Of a DNA stretch of 44,650 nucleotides, positions 1 to 7,852 are shown in pieces (within the stretch, counting starts at the first letter, position 1; the number at the start of each line of letters is the position of its first letter). Origin of the DNA: DASSKP01 sp035695045. Lineage in GTDB: Bacteria > Actinomycetota > Actinomycetes > JAFAQI01. The notes under the pieces were generated by a model that was given only the letters and a program-made list of their open reading frames with translations, was not told the origin of the DNA and ran no database searches. A program made the position numbers and the translations under genes. The DNA is taken from positions 1-44,650 of the forward strand of contig DASSEX010000059.1 of assembly GCA_035695045.1 (NCBI GenBank). The letters run 5' to 3'.

Positions 1-627
1 GAGTCCGACCTCGGCGGCTACAAGGACGTGACGATCGCCGTGCGTGGACGCGGTGAGGTGATGCCCTGGAGCCGACTGAAGTACGAAGGCGGCGTGCATC
101 GCGTGCAGCGCGTGCCCGTCACGGAGTCGCAGGGGCGCATCCACACCAGCGCCGCCGGCGTGCTCGTCTTCCCGGAGGCGGAGGAGGTCGAGGTCGAGAT
201 CGACCCCAACGACCTGCGGATCGACGTCTACCGCTCCAGCGGCCCCGGCGGCCAGAGCGTCAACACGACGGACTCGGCGGTACGCATCACCCATGTGCCC
301 ACCGGCATCGTGGTGTCCTGCCAGAACGAGAAGAGCCAGCTGCAGAACAAGGAGTCGGCGCTGCGCATCCTGCGCGCGCGGCTGCTGGCGAAGGCGCAGG
401 AAGAAGCCGACGCCGCTGCGAGCGACGCGCGACGCAGCCAGGTGCGCACCGTCGACCGCAGCGAGCGCATCCGCACCTACAACTTCCCGGAGAACCGGAT
501 CAGCGACCACCGGGTGAACTTCAAGGCGTACAACCTCGACCAGGTGCTCGACGGTGACCTCGACGCCGTCGTCCAGTCGCTGGTCGACGCGGACACCGCC
601 GCTCAGCTCGGCGGTGCAGACGCATGA
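1..627 (+). CDS. prfA: Peptide chain release factor 1 (3' part)
   Basis: Cut by the window edge: 208 codons are read from base 1 with no start codon in view. RF1 recognises UAA and UAG and triggers peptidyl-tRNA hydrolysis on the ribosome. The catalytic GGQ is at visible residues 83-85, in the context GPGGQSVNTTDSAVR, and the flanking domain 2/4 and C-terminal helical region are present. The PxT anticodon-mimic tripeptide would lie near visible residues 39-41 (PVT), which favours RF1 over RF2. The TGA overlaps the ATG of prmC (ATGA), so the two are translationally coupled. That makes sense because PrmC methylates the Gln of this GGQ. The frame is intact throughout. Confidence 0.95.
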   Translation, partial: ESDLGGYKDVTIAVRGRGEVMPWSRLKYEGGVHRVQRVPVTESQGRIHTSAAGVLVFPEAEEVEVEIDPNDLRIDVYRSSGPGGQSVNTTDSAVRITHVPTGIVVSCQNEKSQLQNKESALRILRARLLAKAQEEADAAASDARRSQVRTVDRSERIRTYNFPENRISDHRVNFKAYNLDQVLDGDLDAVVQSLVDADTAAQLGGADA

Positions 628-1421
628 GCACGCGGGACATCGCGCGGCTCCTCGGCGTGGCCGGCGTCGACTCCGCGGAGCACGACGCACGAGTGCTCGA
701 GGCGCATGCCGCAGCCACCGGTGCGGATCTCGACGAGCTCGTACGTCGCCGGGCGCGCAGAGAGCCGCTCCAGCACATCACCGGCGTCGTGGGCTTCCGC
801 TACCTCGATCTTGCCGTCGGCCCCGGAGTCTTCGTGCCGCGTCCGGAGACGGAGGTCGTCGCCGGCGTCGCGATCGACCTCGCCCGGAAGGCGGGCCCGA
901 GCCCGGTGGTCGTCGATCTGTGCAGCGGCTCCGGCGCGATCGCGCTGTCCGTCGCGCACGAGGTGCCACAGGCGCAGGTGCACGCCGTCGAGCTCGACCC
1001 CGGTGCGCTGCAGTGGCTGACCCGCAACGCGAACGATCGGCGGCGGGCCGGTGACCACGGCATCGGCATCCATCAGGACGATGCCATCCAGGCGTTGCCG
1101 GAGCTGGACGGGCTCGTGGACGTGGTCGTGTCCAACCCGCCCTACGTCGGGGCGGACGAGATGTCGGCGGTCGATCCCGAGGTGCGCGACCACGACCCAC
1201 GCGTCGCCCTGGTCGCCGGCGACGACGGGCTCGCCGTCATCCGCAGTGTCGCCGCGAGCGCGGCACGGCTGCTGCGCTCCGGCGGTTTCGTCGTGGTCGA
1301 GCACTCGGATCGGCAGGGCGAGTCGGCGCCGGAGGTGCTCGTCAGGGCAGGATTCGTCGACGTGCGTGACGACCTCGATCTCACCGGGCGGCCTCGGGTC
1401 GCGTGGGGACGGAAGCCGTGA
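624..1421 (+). CDS. prmC: Release factor glutamine methyltransferase
   Basis: The 265-residue protein is a SAM-dependent methyltransferase that N5-methylates the GGQ glutamine of RF1 and RF2 (HemK/PrmC family). Visible marks are the RPET segment at residues 73-76, the SAM-binding motif I DLCSGSGAIA at 98-107 and the catalytic NPPY at 171-174. The N-terminal helical domain (about residues 1-65) is the release-factor binding part in this family. The length is slightly below the usual 275-290. The start overlaps the prfA stop by four bases and the stop overlaps the next gene's GTG, so prfA, prmC and sua5 look like one coupled operon. Confidence 0.95.
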   Translation: MSTRDIARLLGVAGVDSAEHDARVLEAHAAATGADLDELVRRRARREPLQHITGVVGFRYLDLAVGPGVFVPRPETEVVAGVAIDLARKAGPSPVVVDLCSGSGAIALSVAHEVPQAQVHAVELDPGALQWLTRNANDRRRAGDHGIGIHQDDAIQALPELDGLVDVVVSNPPYVGADEMSAVDPEVRDHDPRVALVAGDDGLAVIRSVAASAARLLRSGGFVVVEHSDRQGESAPEVLVRAGFVDVRDDLDLTGRPRVAWGRKP

Positions 1422-2074
1422 GCGGCCGCATGTTCGACTGCTCGCTGGATGCCGAGCGCGCGGGCGGGCTGGTGGAGGCCGGCTCGGCGATCCGCCGCGG
1501 CGATCTCGTCGTCATGCCGACCGACACGGTCTACGGCGTGGCAGCCGACGCCTTCAACCCGAGCGCGGTCAACCTGCTCCTCGCGGTGAAGGGGCGCGGC
1601 CGCGACATGCCGGTGCCGGTCCTCGTCGCGTCACGCCAGATGGCCGACGCCGTGGTGGAAAGCATGTCCGACGAGGCCCGGGCGCTCGCGGAGGAGTTCT
1701 GGCCGGGGGCGCTGACGCTCGTCGTCCGGCACACCCCACACCTGGCCTGGGATCTCGGCGAAACGCGGGGCACCGTCGCCGTGCGGGTGCCGGACCATCC
1801 GCTCGCCATCTCCTTGATCGAGCAGACCGGGCCGCTCGCGGTGTCGAGCGCAAACCGCACCGGCAACCCGCCGCCGCTGACCGCGATGGACGCCCGGCTT
1901 CAGCTGGGCTCGGCCATCGCGGTCTATCTCGACGCGGGTCCCGCATCCGCCGCGGCCCTGCCGTCCTCGATCGTCGACGTCACGGGGGAGGAGCCGCGGC
2001 TGCTGCGCGCCGGTGCCCTCGACGCCGAGCGTCTGCGGGGCGTCGTACCCGCCCTCGAGACCGACGGTTCCTGA
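1418..2074 (+). CDS. tsaC: Sua5/YciO/YrdC family threonylcarbamoyl-AMP synthase
   Basis: About 218 residues. Family members make L-threonylcarbamoyl-AMP from Thr, bicarbonate and ATP for the t6A37 modification of ANN-decoding tRNAs. The YrdC fold signature is clear: a PTDTVYG motif near the N-terminus, KGRGRDMPVPVLV, the FWPGALTLV block, a VRVPDHPLA segment and SSANRTGNPP. I chose GTG 1418 because it gives the GTGA overlap with the prmC stop; GTG 1403 and ATG 1430 are in frame alternatives. There is no long C-terminal Sua5 domain, so it is the short TsaC type. The gene corresponds in position to Rv1301 of M. tuberculosis. Confidence 0.9.
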   Translation: MSGRMFDCSLDAERAGGLVEAGSAIRRGDLVVMPTDTVYGVAADAFNPSAVNLLLAVKGRGRDMPVPVLVASRQMADAVVESMSDEARALAEEFWPGALTLVVRHTPHLAWDLGETRGTVAVRVPDHPLAISLIEQTGPLAVSSANRTGNPPPLTAMDARLQLGSAIAVYLDAGPASAAALPSSIVDVTGEEPRLLRAGALDAERLRGVVPALETDGS

Positions 2075-2201
2075 GCGAACCTGATCCACTCGCGGCCGCA
2101 AACCGGGCACAAGTGTTCGCGCGTCACACGGACGATCACGTTCGCTTGCGGAGCGGGTTGTGACGGCGCGGCGCGAGCCGGGGCGGTGCGGAGCCCGGCA
2201 C

Positions 2202-2207
2202 TAGAGT
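2202..2207 (+). promoter_or_regulatory. Candidate -10 box for glyA
   Basis: TAGAGT fits the actinobacterial TANNNT -10 pattern and would start transcription near 2214. That leaves a leader of about 34 bases containing the GAGGACG ribosome binding site. No convincing -35 is visible. The 173-base gap 2075-2247 holds nothing else I can recognise. Confidence 0.3.
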
Positions 2208-2247
2208 GAACGAACCGCCGCCGCCGCACTGTTGAGGACGATCTGCG

Positions 2248-3519
2248 ATGACTGACAGCACGCCGTTCTGGGGGCCCGACTTCGACGCGCTTCAGGCGGA
2301 GGATCCCGAGATCGCCGGCGTCGTCCTCGACGAGCTCGACCGCCTGCGTGACGGTCTGCAGCTCATCGCGAGCGAGAACTTCACCTCGCCCGCGGTGCTC
2401 GCCGCCCTGGGTTCGACGCTGTCCAACAAGTACGCCGAGGGGTACCCCGGCAAGCGCTACTACGGCGGTTGCGAGGTCGTCGACCGGGCCGAGGAGATCG
2501 GCATCGCGCGTGCCAAGGAGCTGTTCGGCGCGGCGCACGCCAACCTCCAGCCGCACTCCGGGGCGAGCGCCAACCTTGCCGCCTACGCCGCCCTGTGCGA
2601 GCCCGGCGACACGGTTCTCGCGATGTCGCTGCCCCACGGCGGTCACCTCACGCACGGCAGCAAGGTCAACTTCAGCGGCAAGTGGTTCTCGATCGTGCCG
2701 TACGGCGTTCGCGAGGACACCGAGCTGATCGACTACGACGAGGTCCGTGACCTCGCGCTGAAGCACCAGCCGAAGATGATCATCTGCGGCGCGACGGCCT
2801 ACCCGCGACTCATCGACTTCGAGAAGTTCCGGGCGATCGCCGACGAGGTCGGCGCCTGGCTGATGGTCGACGCGGCGCACTTCATCGGGCTGGTCGCCGG
2901 CAAGGCGATCCCGAGCCCGGTGCCGTACGCCGACGTGGTGACGTTCACGACGCACAAGGTGCTCCGCGGGCCGCGTGGCGGCATGGTGCTCTGCACCGAA
3001 GAGCTCGCGCCGCGGATCGACAAGGCGGTCTTCCCGTTCACGCAGGGCGGGCCCTTGATGCACGCCGTGGCTGCGAAGGCTGTGGCGCTGCGTGAGGCTC
3101 TGCAGCCGTCGTACCAGGCCTACGCCCGGCAGGTGATCGCCAACGCGCAGACGCTCGCCGAGAGCCTTGCCGCCGAGGGAATGCGCCCGGTCAGCGGCGG
3201 CACGGACACCCACCTCGCCCTGATCGACCTACGCGACGCCGGCGTCACCGGCAAGGACGCCGAGGCCCGCTGCGGTGCGGCCGGCATCGTCCTGAACAAG
3301 AACGCCATCCCGTTCGACCCACAGCCGCCCGCGGTCGCCTCAGGCATCCGCGTCGGCACGCCGGCCACGACCACGCAGGGCATGACCGAAGGGGACATGA
3401 AGGACGTCGCCGCCTTGATCGCGAGAGCGGTCCGCGACTCCGATGGCACCGGCGCATCCGACATCCGGGCGTCCGTCCGCGAGCTCGTCGCGCGCCACCC
3501 GGCCTACTCGCGCGGCTGA
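2248..3519 (+). CDS. glyA: Serine hydroxymethyltransferase
   Basis: The 423-residue PLP enzyme interconverts serine and glycine and loads one-carbon units onto tetrahydrofolate in the cytosol. The PLP-binding lysine is K237 in FTTHKVLRGPRGG. The N-terminal LIASENFTSPAV, the YAEGYPGKRYYGG block and the VDAAHFIGLVAG segment (Asp binding the PLP ring nitrogen) are all typical. Length is normal for bacterial GlyA. The ATG is preceded by a GAGGAC ribosome binding site. It follows sua5 after a 173-base gap with a candidate promoter and is followed at 24 bases by the wecA-type gene. No anomalies. Confidence 0.96.
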   Translation: MTDSTPFWGPDFDALQAEDPEIAGVVLDELDRLRDGLQLIASENFTSPAVLAALGSTLSNKYAEGYPGKRYYGGCEVVDRAEEIGIARAKELFGAAHANLQPHSGASANLAAYAALCEPGDTVLAMSLPHGGHLTHGSKVNFSGKWFSIVPYGVREDTELIDYDEVRDLALKHQPKMIICGATAYPRLIDFEKFRAIADEVGAWLMVDAAHFIGLVAGKAIPSPVPYADVVTFTTHKVLRGPRGGMVLCTEELAPRIDKAVFPFTQGGPLMHAVAAKAVALREALQPSYQAYARQVIANAQTLAESLAAEGMRPVSGGTDTHLALIDLRDAGVTGKDAEARCGAAGIVLNKNAIPFDPQPPAVASGIRVGTPATTTQGMTEGDMKDVAALIARAVRDSDGTGASDIRASVRELVARHPAYSRG

Positions 3520-3543
3520 CGGGCGGACGGGCGGCGGGGAGCG

Positions 3544-4650
3544 ATGCGCGAGTACGTCCTCACGGGCGCAGTCGCCGCTGCCGTCTGCTTCCTCCTCACG
3601 CCGTTCGTCCGGCGCTTCGCCGAAGCCGTCGGTGCCTACACCGATGTCCGCGACCGTGACGTGCACACGATCCCGACGCCGCGGCTCGGCGGCCTGGGCA
3701 TGTACGCCGGCATCGCGGCGGCGATCGGCGTGGCGAGCAGGCTCCCGACCCTGCAAAGGGTCTTCGACACCAGCGAGACCCGTGGCGTCCTCATGGCGGG
3801 CCTGCTGCTGGTGGTGGTCGGCGCCGCCGATGACCGCTGGGGCCTCGACGCGCTGAGCAAGCTCGCCGGGCAGATCCTCGCGGCGGGCGTGATGGTGCTG
3901 CAGGGTGTCCAGCTGCTCTACCTGCCCATCCCCGGCACCGGGGCGCTGGTGCTGACGCCTGACATCGGCGTGCCGCTGACCATCATCTTCGTCGTCGTCA
4001 CGATCAACGCGATCAACTTCATCGACGGGCTCGACGGCCTGGCCGCCGGAGTGGTCGCGATCGCGGCGCTGTCGTTCTTCGCCTACTCCTACGAGCTGTC
4101 CGTCGTGCACCATTTCGACCGGGCCGCGGCGCCCACGCTCATCACGGCGGTCCTGGCCGGGACCTGCATCGGTTTCCTGCCGCACAACTTCAACCCGGCG
4201 CGCGTCTTCATGGGTGACTCCGGCTCGATGCTGCTGGGTCTGATGCTCTCCGCGGCATCGATCAGCCTGCTGGGCAGGATCGACCCGAACGCGATCGTCG
4301 GCACGACCGGGTACTTCCCGGCCCTGCTGCCGCTGCTGCTGCCGGTGGCCGTGCTCGCGGTGCCGTTCTTCGATCTCATGCTGGCCGTCGTCCGCCGCAC
4401 CCGCACCGGGCAGGCGCCCTGGGCGCCGGACAAGCTCCACCTGCACCACCGGCTGCTGCTGATCGGCCATTCACACGCCCGGGCCGTCGTGATCATGTAC
4501 CTCTGGTCGGCCCTCGTCGCGGGCGGCGCCGTCACGATCGCACTTGCGCGGGGGCGCCCGATGATCGTCATCGCGGGCTATCTCGCCGCGGCCGCCGTAC
4601 TGCTGGTCGCGAGCAACATCCCCCGACTGCGGCACACCCCTCGTGCCTGA
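3544..4650 (+). CDS. wecA: MraY/WecA-type undecaprenyl-phosphate sugar-1-phosphate transferase
   Basis: The 368-residue polytopic membrane protein has about 10-11 hydrophobic segments. The family transfers a HexNAc-1-phosphate from a UDP-sugar to polyprenyl phosphate at the cytoplasmic face. Catalytic signatures are visible: the AADDRWGLD aspartates, NAINFIDGLDGLAAG (Mg-binding loop), the FMGDSGSMLLG motif and the nucleotide-side histidines DKLHLHHRLL near the C-terminus. In M. tuberculosis the gene in this place (Rv1302) starts arabinogalactan linker synthesis with GlcNAc-1-P. By position and the HxH pattern I infer WecA-like activity, not MraY, because it is far from a mur/dcw cluster. Its stop overlaps the next gene's GTG by eight bases. 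Confidence 0.88.
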   Translation: MREYVLTGAVAAAVCFLLTPFVRRFAEAVGAYTDVRDRDVHTIPTPRLGGLGMYAGIAAAIGVASRLPTLQRVFDTSETRGVLMAGLLLVVVGAADDRWGLDALSKLAGQILAAGVMVLQGVQLLYLPIPGTGALVLTPDIGVPLTIIFVVVTINAINFIDGLDGLAAGVVAIAALSFFAYSYELSVVHHFDRAAAPTLITAVLAGTCIGFLPHNFNPARVFMGDSGSMLLGLMLSAASISLLGRIDPNAIVGTTGYFPALLPLLLPVAVLAVPFFDLMLAVVRRTRTGQAPWAPDKLHLHHRLLLIGHSHARAVVIMYLWSALVAGGAVTIALARGRPMIVIAGYLAAAAVLLVASNIPRLRHTPRA

Positions 4651-4897
4651 CCCGCAGAGCCGTCCGAGCCAGACCGCCGGGCCGGCCCAGCTGCTGCAGC
4701 TGGGCGCCACCTGCGGGGTTTGCATCGGGCTCGGCGTCTTTCTCGGATACCTCGTGGACCGAGCCTTGGGGACCTCACCCCTGCTCACTTTCGTCGGTCT
4801 GGCCATTGGTATCTTGGGCGCAGCGTACGGAGCGTTCTACCTGCTCCGGCCGTATGTCACCGGCGCCCGCGGGGGGCGTCGAAACCCGAAGGACTGA
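4643..4897 (+). CDS. AtpZ/AtpI-like small membrane protein
   Basis: The 84-residue protein has two hydrophobic segments (about residues 20-42 and 47-68) joined by a short loop, ending in a basic tail. The GxxLGYLVDRALGTSP and GLAIGILGAAYGAFYLL pattern is that of AtpZ (AtpI-related, DUF AtpZ/AtpI) proteins at the head of atp operons. These are reported to aid ion uptake or assembly of the c ring. The GTG start overlaps the wecA-type gene by eight bases and the stop is two bases from the next GTG, so it is part of the same transcript. Confidence 0.75.
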   Translation: MPDPQSRPSQTAGPAQLLQLGATCGVCIGLGVFLGYLVDRALGTSPLLTFVGLAIGILGAAYGAFYLLRPYVTGARGGRRNPKD

Positions 4898-4899
4898 TC

Positions 4900-5340
4900 G
4901 TGGCCCTCGACGCTCAATGGAGCGCCGTCGCGCGCGGCTATCGCTTCGCACTGGTCTCCTCGGCCGTGGTCGGCGTGGCGGCTGTCGTCGCCTGCACGCT
5001 CGCCGGTTACCCGCTCGCGGGCCTGTTCATCTGTGTGGGCCTCGGGCTCGGCGGCTGGAACTCCCGGCGGTTGTGGACCGACACCGAGAAGCTGGTGGAC
5101 GGCTCGTCGGCCGCTCCCGTCGAGGAGGGTGAGCCGACCGCCGTGCGGCCGGTCACCCAGTGGAAAGGCCCGGCGGCGACGTCGACGGCCAAGCGGCTCG
5201 GGCTGATCACGATGATCGCCTTCCTGGTGGCGCTTGCCTACCGCCCGCTCGGCTGGACCGTGTTCCTCGGACTGCTCGTCTTCCAGGTGCTGTTGATGGC
5301 ACTGCTCGCCGCGCCGCTGCGCAAGGTGGTGCGCCCGTGA
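4900..5340 (+). CDS. ATP synthase protein I-like membrane protein
   Basis: About 146 residues with two paired hydrophobic stretches (roughly 17-55 and 100-140) separated by an acidic linker. It occupies the place of Rv1303 in M. tuberculosis, between wecA and atpB, where actinobacteria carry an AtpI-like protein thought to help assemble F0. I chose GTG 4900, two bases after the previous stop. The open frame runs upstream to 4720, but that part lies inside the preceding gene. Its TGA overlaps the GTG of atpB (GTGA). Sequence resemblance to E. coli AtpI is weak, so the function rests mainly on position and topology. Confidence 0.7.
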   Translation: MALDAQWSAVARGYRFALVSSAVVGVAAVVACTLAGYPLAGLFICVGLGLGGWNSRRLWTDTEKLVDGSSAAPVEEGEPTAVRPVTQWKGPAATSTAKRLGLITMIAFLVALAYRPLGWTVFLGLLVFQVLLMALLAAPLRKVVRP

Positions 5341-6068
5341 GCAGCCCTGTCCTCGCAGCGTCGATCAGCGTCGGCGAGCACCCGACCTGGCACTTCCTCG
5401 GCATGACGTTCAACGTCGACACGATGTACACCACGGTGATCGCTGCGGTCCTGGCCTGCCTGTTCCTCTGGTGGGTGGCGCGCAAGGCGTCGAGCCACGT
5501 GCCCAACAAGACGCAGGTCATCACCGAGGTCGTGATCAACCAGACCCGCACCTACGTGCAGGACGCAGTCGGCCACGACGTGCCGTCGTGGCTCGTGCCG
5601 CTCGGTGTCTCGTTGTTCTTCTTCATCCTGTTCTGCAACTGGCTCGGCTGGTTCCCCTCGGGTCACCACCCGGAGCGGCTCGCCCCGCCGACCTCGGACG
5701 TCAACACGGTCTACGCGATGACCGCGGTCGTCGTGATCCTCTACACCTACCTCGGCGTGAAGCGGAAGGGCGTCCGCTACGTCGGCGACTGGTTCACCGC
5801 CAAGCCGGCGATTCGTCGCCCGATCCTGGTGCTCGAGCAGATCGTCAACCCGCTCTCGCTGTCGCTCCGACTCTTCGGCAACATCTTCGCCGGCGGCATC
5901 ATGCTCGCGGTCATCGCGCTGCTGCCGTTCTACCTGTTTCCGCTGTACGGCGTCGCCGACTTCTTCTGGCGGCTGTTCGACTCGGGCCTCATCGCGCCCA
6001 TCCAGGCCTTCATCTACGCGTTCCTGACCATCCTCTACTTCGGCTTCGCCACCGCCGAGGAGCACTGA
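5337..6068 (+). CDS. atpB: F0F1 ATP synthase subunit a
   Basis: The 243-residue membrane subunit forms the proton half-channels against the c ring. The essential stator arginine lies in SLRLFGNIFAGG, and the C-terminal IQAFIYAFLTILYFG helix carries the conserved Gln. The N-terminal WHFLGMTFNVDTM segment matches the start of actinobacterial a subunits. The start is GTG 5337, overlapping the previous stop; the open frame extends upstream to 5160 but that would add about 59 residues read inside the neighbour. It heads the atpB-E-F-H-A-G-D run. Confidence 0.95.
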   Translation: MSSPVLAASISVGEHPTWHFLGMTFNVDTMYTTVIAAVLACLFLWWVARKASSHVPNKTQVITEVVINQTRTYVQDAVGHDVPSWLVPLGVSLFFFILFCNWLGWFPSGHHPERLAPPTSDVNTVYAMTAVVVILYTYLGVKRKGVRYVGDWFTAKPAIRRPILVLEQIVNPLSLSLRLFGNIFAGGIMLAVIALLPFYLFPLYGVADFFWRLFDSGLIAPIQAFIYAFLTILYFGFATAEEH

Positions 6069-6101
6069 CCGACCCTCCGTCCTCGAAGGAGAGAGACGAA
6101 C

Positions 6102-6362
6102 ATGGCAGCAAAAGACATGACGCAGGCCGTTGCGACGGCCGGCGGCCTCATCGGCGGCGGGCTGGCGCTCGGCGGCGGCGCGATCGGCGCGGGCATCGGT
6201 GACGGCATCGCCGGTAACGCGCTCATCAGCGGCATCGCCCGGCAGCCCGAGGCGCAGGGCCAGCTCACCGGCCAGTTCTTCCTGACGGTCGGCCTGGTCG
6301 AGGCGGCGTACTTCATCAACCTCGCCTTCGCCGCGCTGTTCGCCTTCGTCCTCGGCAAGTGA
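6102..6362 (+). CDS. atpE: F0F1 ATP synthase subunit c
   Basis: The 86-residue hairpin of two transmembrane helices forms the rotor ring. The proton-carrying carboxylate is E67 in TVGLVEAAYF, and the polar loop is ARQPEAQ (R47, Q48, P49). Counterparts of the mycobacterial bedaquiline-contact residues D28, E61, A63 and I66 are present as D34, E67, A69 and I72. A strong AAGGAGAG ribosome binding site lies just before the ATG, as expected for the subunit needed in most copies. There is a six-residue N-terminal extension compared with the mycobacterial protein. Confidence 0.97.
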   Translation: MAAKDMTQAVATAGGLIGGGLALGGGAIGAGIGDGIAGNALISGIARQPEAQGQLTGQFFLTVGLVEAAYFINLAFAALFAFVLGK

Positions 6363-6373
6363 GCTGACGACGC

Positions 6374-6946
6374 ATGCATCCACTTGTCGTCGCCGCGGGT
6401 GAGAAGACCAACAACTTCCTCATCCCCAACGGGACGTTCTTCTTCGAGCTGATCGTCTTCGTGCTCGTGCTGATCTTCCTCTGGAAGAAGGTGCTGCCGC
6501 CGATCACGCAGCGCATCGAGGAGCGCCAGGAGACGATCCGCCGGCAGTTCGAGGAGGCCGAGCAGACCAAGGCCCGCCTCGAGGCGACCGAGAAGGAGTA
6601 CAAGGAGGCGCTCGCCGAGACCCGGCGGGAGTCCACCCGGCTCCGCGAAGAGGCGCAGGCCGAGCGCGCGACGATCATCGAAGAGGCGCGCAGCGAGGCG
6701 ACCCGCCGCGCGGAGGAGATTCTCGAGGCCAACCGCGAGCGTCTCGCCACCGAGCGGCACCAGATCCTGCTGTCGCTGCGCAACGAGATCGGCGAGCTGG
6801 CGATCACGCTGTCCGAGAAGATCGTGCACGACTCGCTGCGCGACGAGGATCGGCAGCGCAAGCTGGTCGACGACTTCATCGCGGGCGTCGGGAGCGGCGT
6901 CGAGGCGGGTTCCCGTCTGGAGAGCGCCGGGACGGAGCGCTCCTAG
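6374..6946 (+). CDS. atpF: F0F1 ATP synthase subunit b
   Basis: The 190-residue peripheral stalk subunit has one N-terminal transmembrane helix (about residues 18-38, FFFELIVFVLVLIFLWKKVL) followed by a long charged coiled coil rich in Glu, Arg and Ala. It dimerises or pairs to hold F1 against rotation. Unlike mycobacteria, where a second b copy is fused to delta, this genome has separate b and delta genes. It begins 11 bases after atpE and its TAG overlaps the atpH GTG by one base. Confidence 0.93.
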   Translation: MHPLVVAAGEKTNNFLIPNGTFFFELIVFVLVLIFLWKKVLPPITQRIEERQETIRRQFEEAEQTKARLEATEKEYKEALAETRRESTRLREEAQAERATIIEEARSEATRRAEEILEANRERLATERHQILLSLRNEIGELAITLSEKIVHDSLRDEDRQRKLVDDFIAGVGSGVEAGSRLESAGTERS

Positions 6947-7773
6947 TGCAAGGCGCCAGTCGTGGCTCGCTCACCGCGTTGCGTGAGCGTCTGTCCGAGC
7001 TGACCGACGACGTCGACGACGCGGGGCTCGTCCAGCTCTCCGACGAGCTGTTCGGCGTGGTCAGCGTCCTCGCCGGCCCCGGGGGCGTACGACGGACGCT
7101 CGCCGACCCGGCGATCGATGCTGCGCGCAAGGAGCGCTTCGTCGAGACGCTCTTCGGTGAGCGCGTCTCCGCGACGGCCACCGAGCTGCTCAAGCAGGTG
7201 GCGCGCACCCGCTGGGCCGAGCCCAGGGACGTCGTCGACGCCCTCGAGAACCTCGCGGTGGAGGCCGCTCTCGTCGGAGCCGAGCGTCAGGACCAGCTCG
7301 ACGAGGTCGAGGACGGGCTGTTCCGCCTCGAGCGCATCCTCGCCTCCGAACACGCTCTGCGAGCGGCGCTGACCGACCGCCTGCTTCCCGCGGATCGCAA
7401 GCTCGAGCTGCTCCACCGGTTGCTCGACGACAAGGTCGCCGACACGACGTTCGCGTTGGTCGAGCGTGCGGTGATCGCGCCGCGCGGTCGCACCGTCGAG
7501 CGTGTCCTGCGCGAGTTCTCCGAGCTCGCCGCCTCGCGACGCGAGCGACTCATCGCTCGCGTCACCAGTGCAGTGCCGCTGACGGACGAACAGCAGGAGC
7601 GCCTGATCGAGAAGCTTCGCGACGCCTACGGCCGCGACATCCGGCTGCAGCTCGTCGTCGACCCGGCTCTCATCGGCGGCGTCACTGTCCGCATCGGCGA
7701 CGAGCAGATCGACGGCAGCGTAATCCGGCACCTGACCGAGGCAAGGCGTCAGCTCAGCGGCCAGTCGCGATGA
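6946..7773 (+). CDS. atpH: F0F1 ATP synthase subunit delta
   Basis: The 275-residue stator protein links the peripheral stalk to the top of F1. It is longer than the roughly 180 residues of E. coli delta but within the actinobacterial range, and it contains the typical C-terminal LTDEQQERLIEKLRDAYGRDI and DPALIGGVTVRIGDEQIDGS blocks. There is no b-like transmembrane helix, so it is not the mycobacterial b-delta fusion. The GTG start shares one base with the atpF stop. A 79-base gap to atpA carries that gene's ribosome binding site. Confidence 0.92.
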   Translation: MQGASRGSLTALRERLSELTDDVDDAGLVQLSDELFGVVSVLAGPGGVRRTLADPAIDAARKERFVETLFGERVSATATELLKQVARTRWAEPRDVVDALENLAVEAALVGAERQDQLDEVEDGLFRLERILASEHALRAALTDRLLPADRKLELLHRLLDDKVADTTFALVERAVIAPRGRTVERVLREFSELAASRRERLIARVTSAVPLTDEQQERLIEKLRDAYGRDIRLQLVVDPALIGGVTVRIGDEQIDGSVIRHLTEARRQLSGQSR

Positions 7774-7852
7774 CGTTGCACCACTCCAGCTGCACCCACC
7801 TGACGTGCACTTCCCGAACACGCACCACGAGGCAAGCGAAGGAGCTCGCCGC

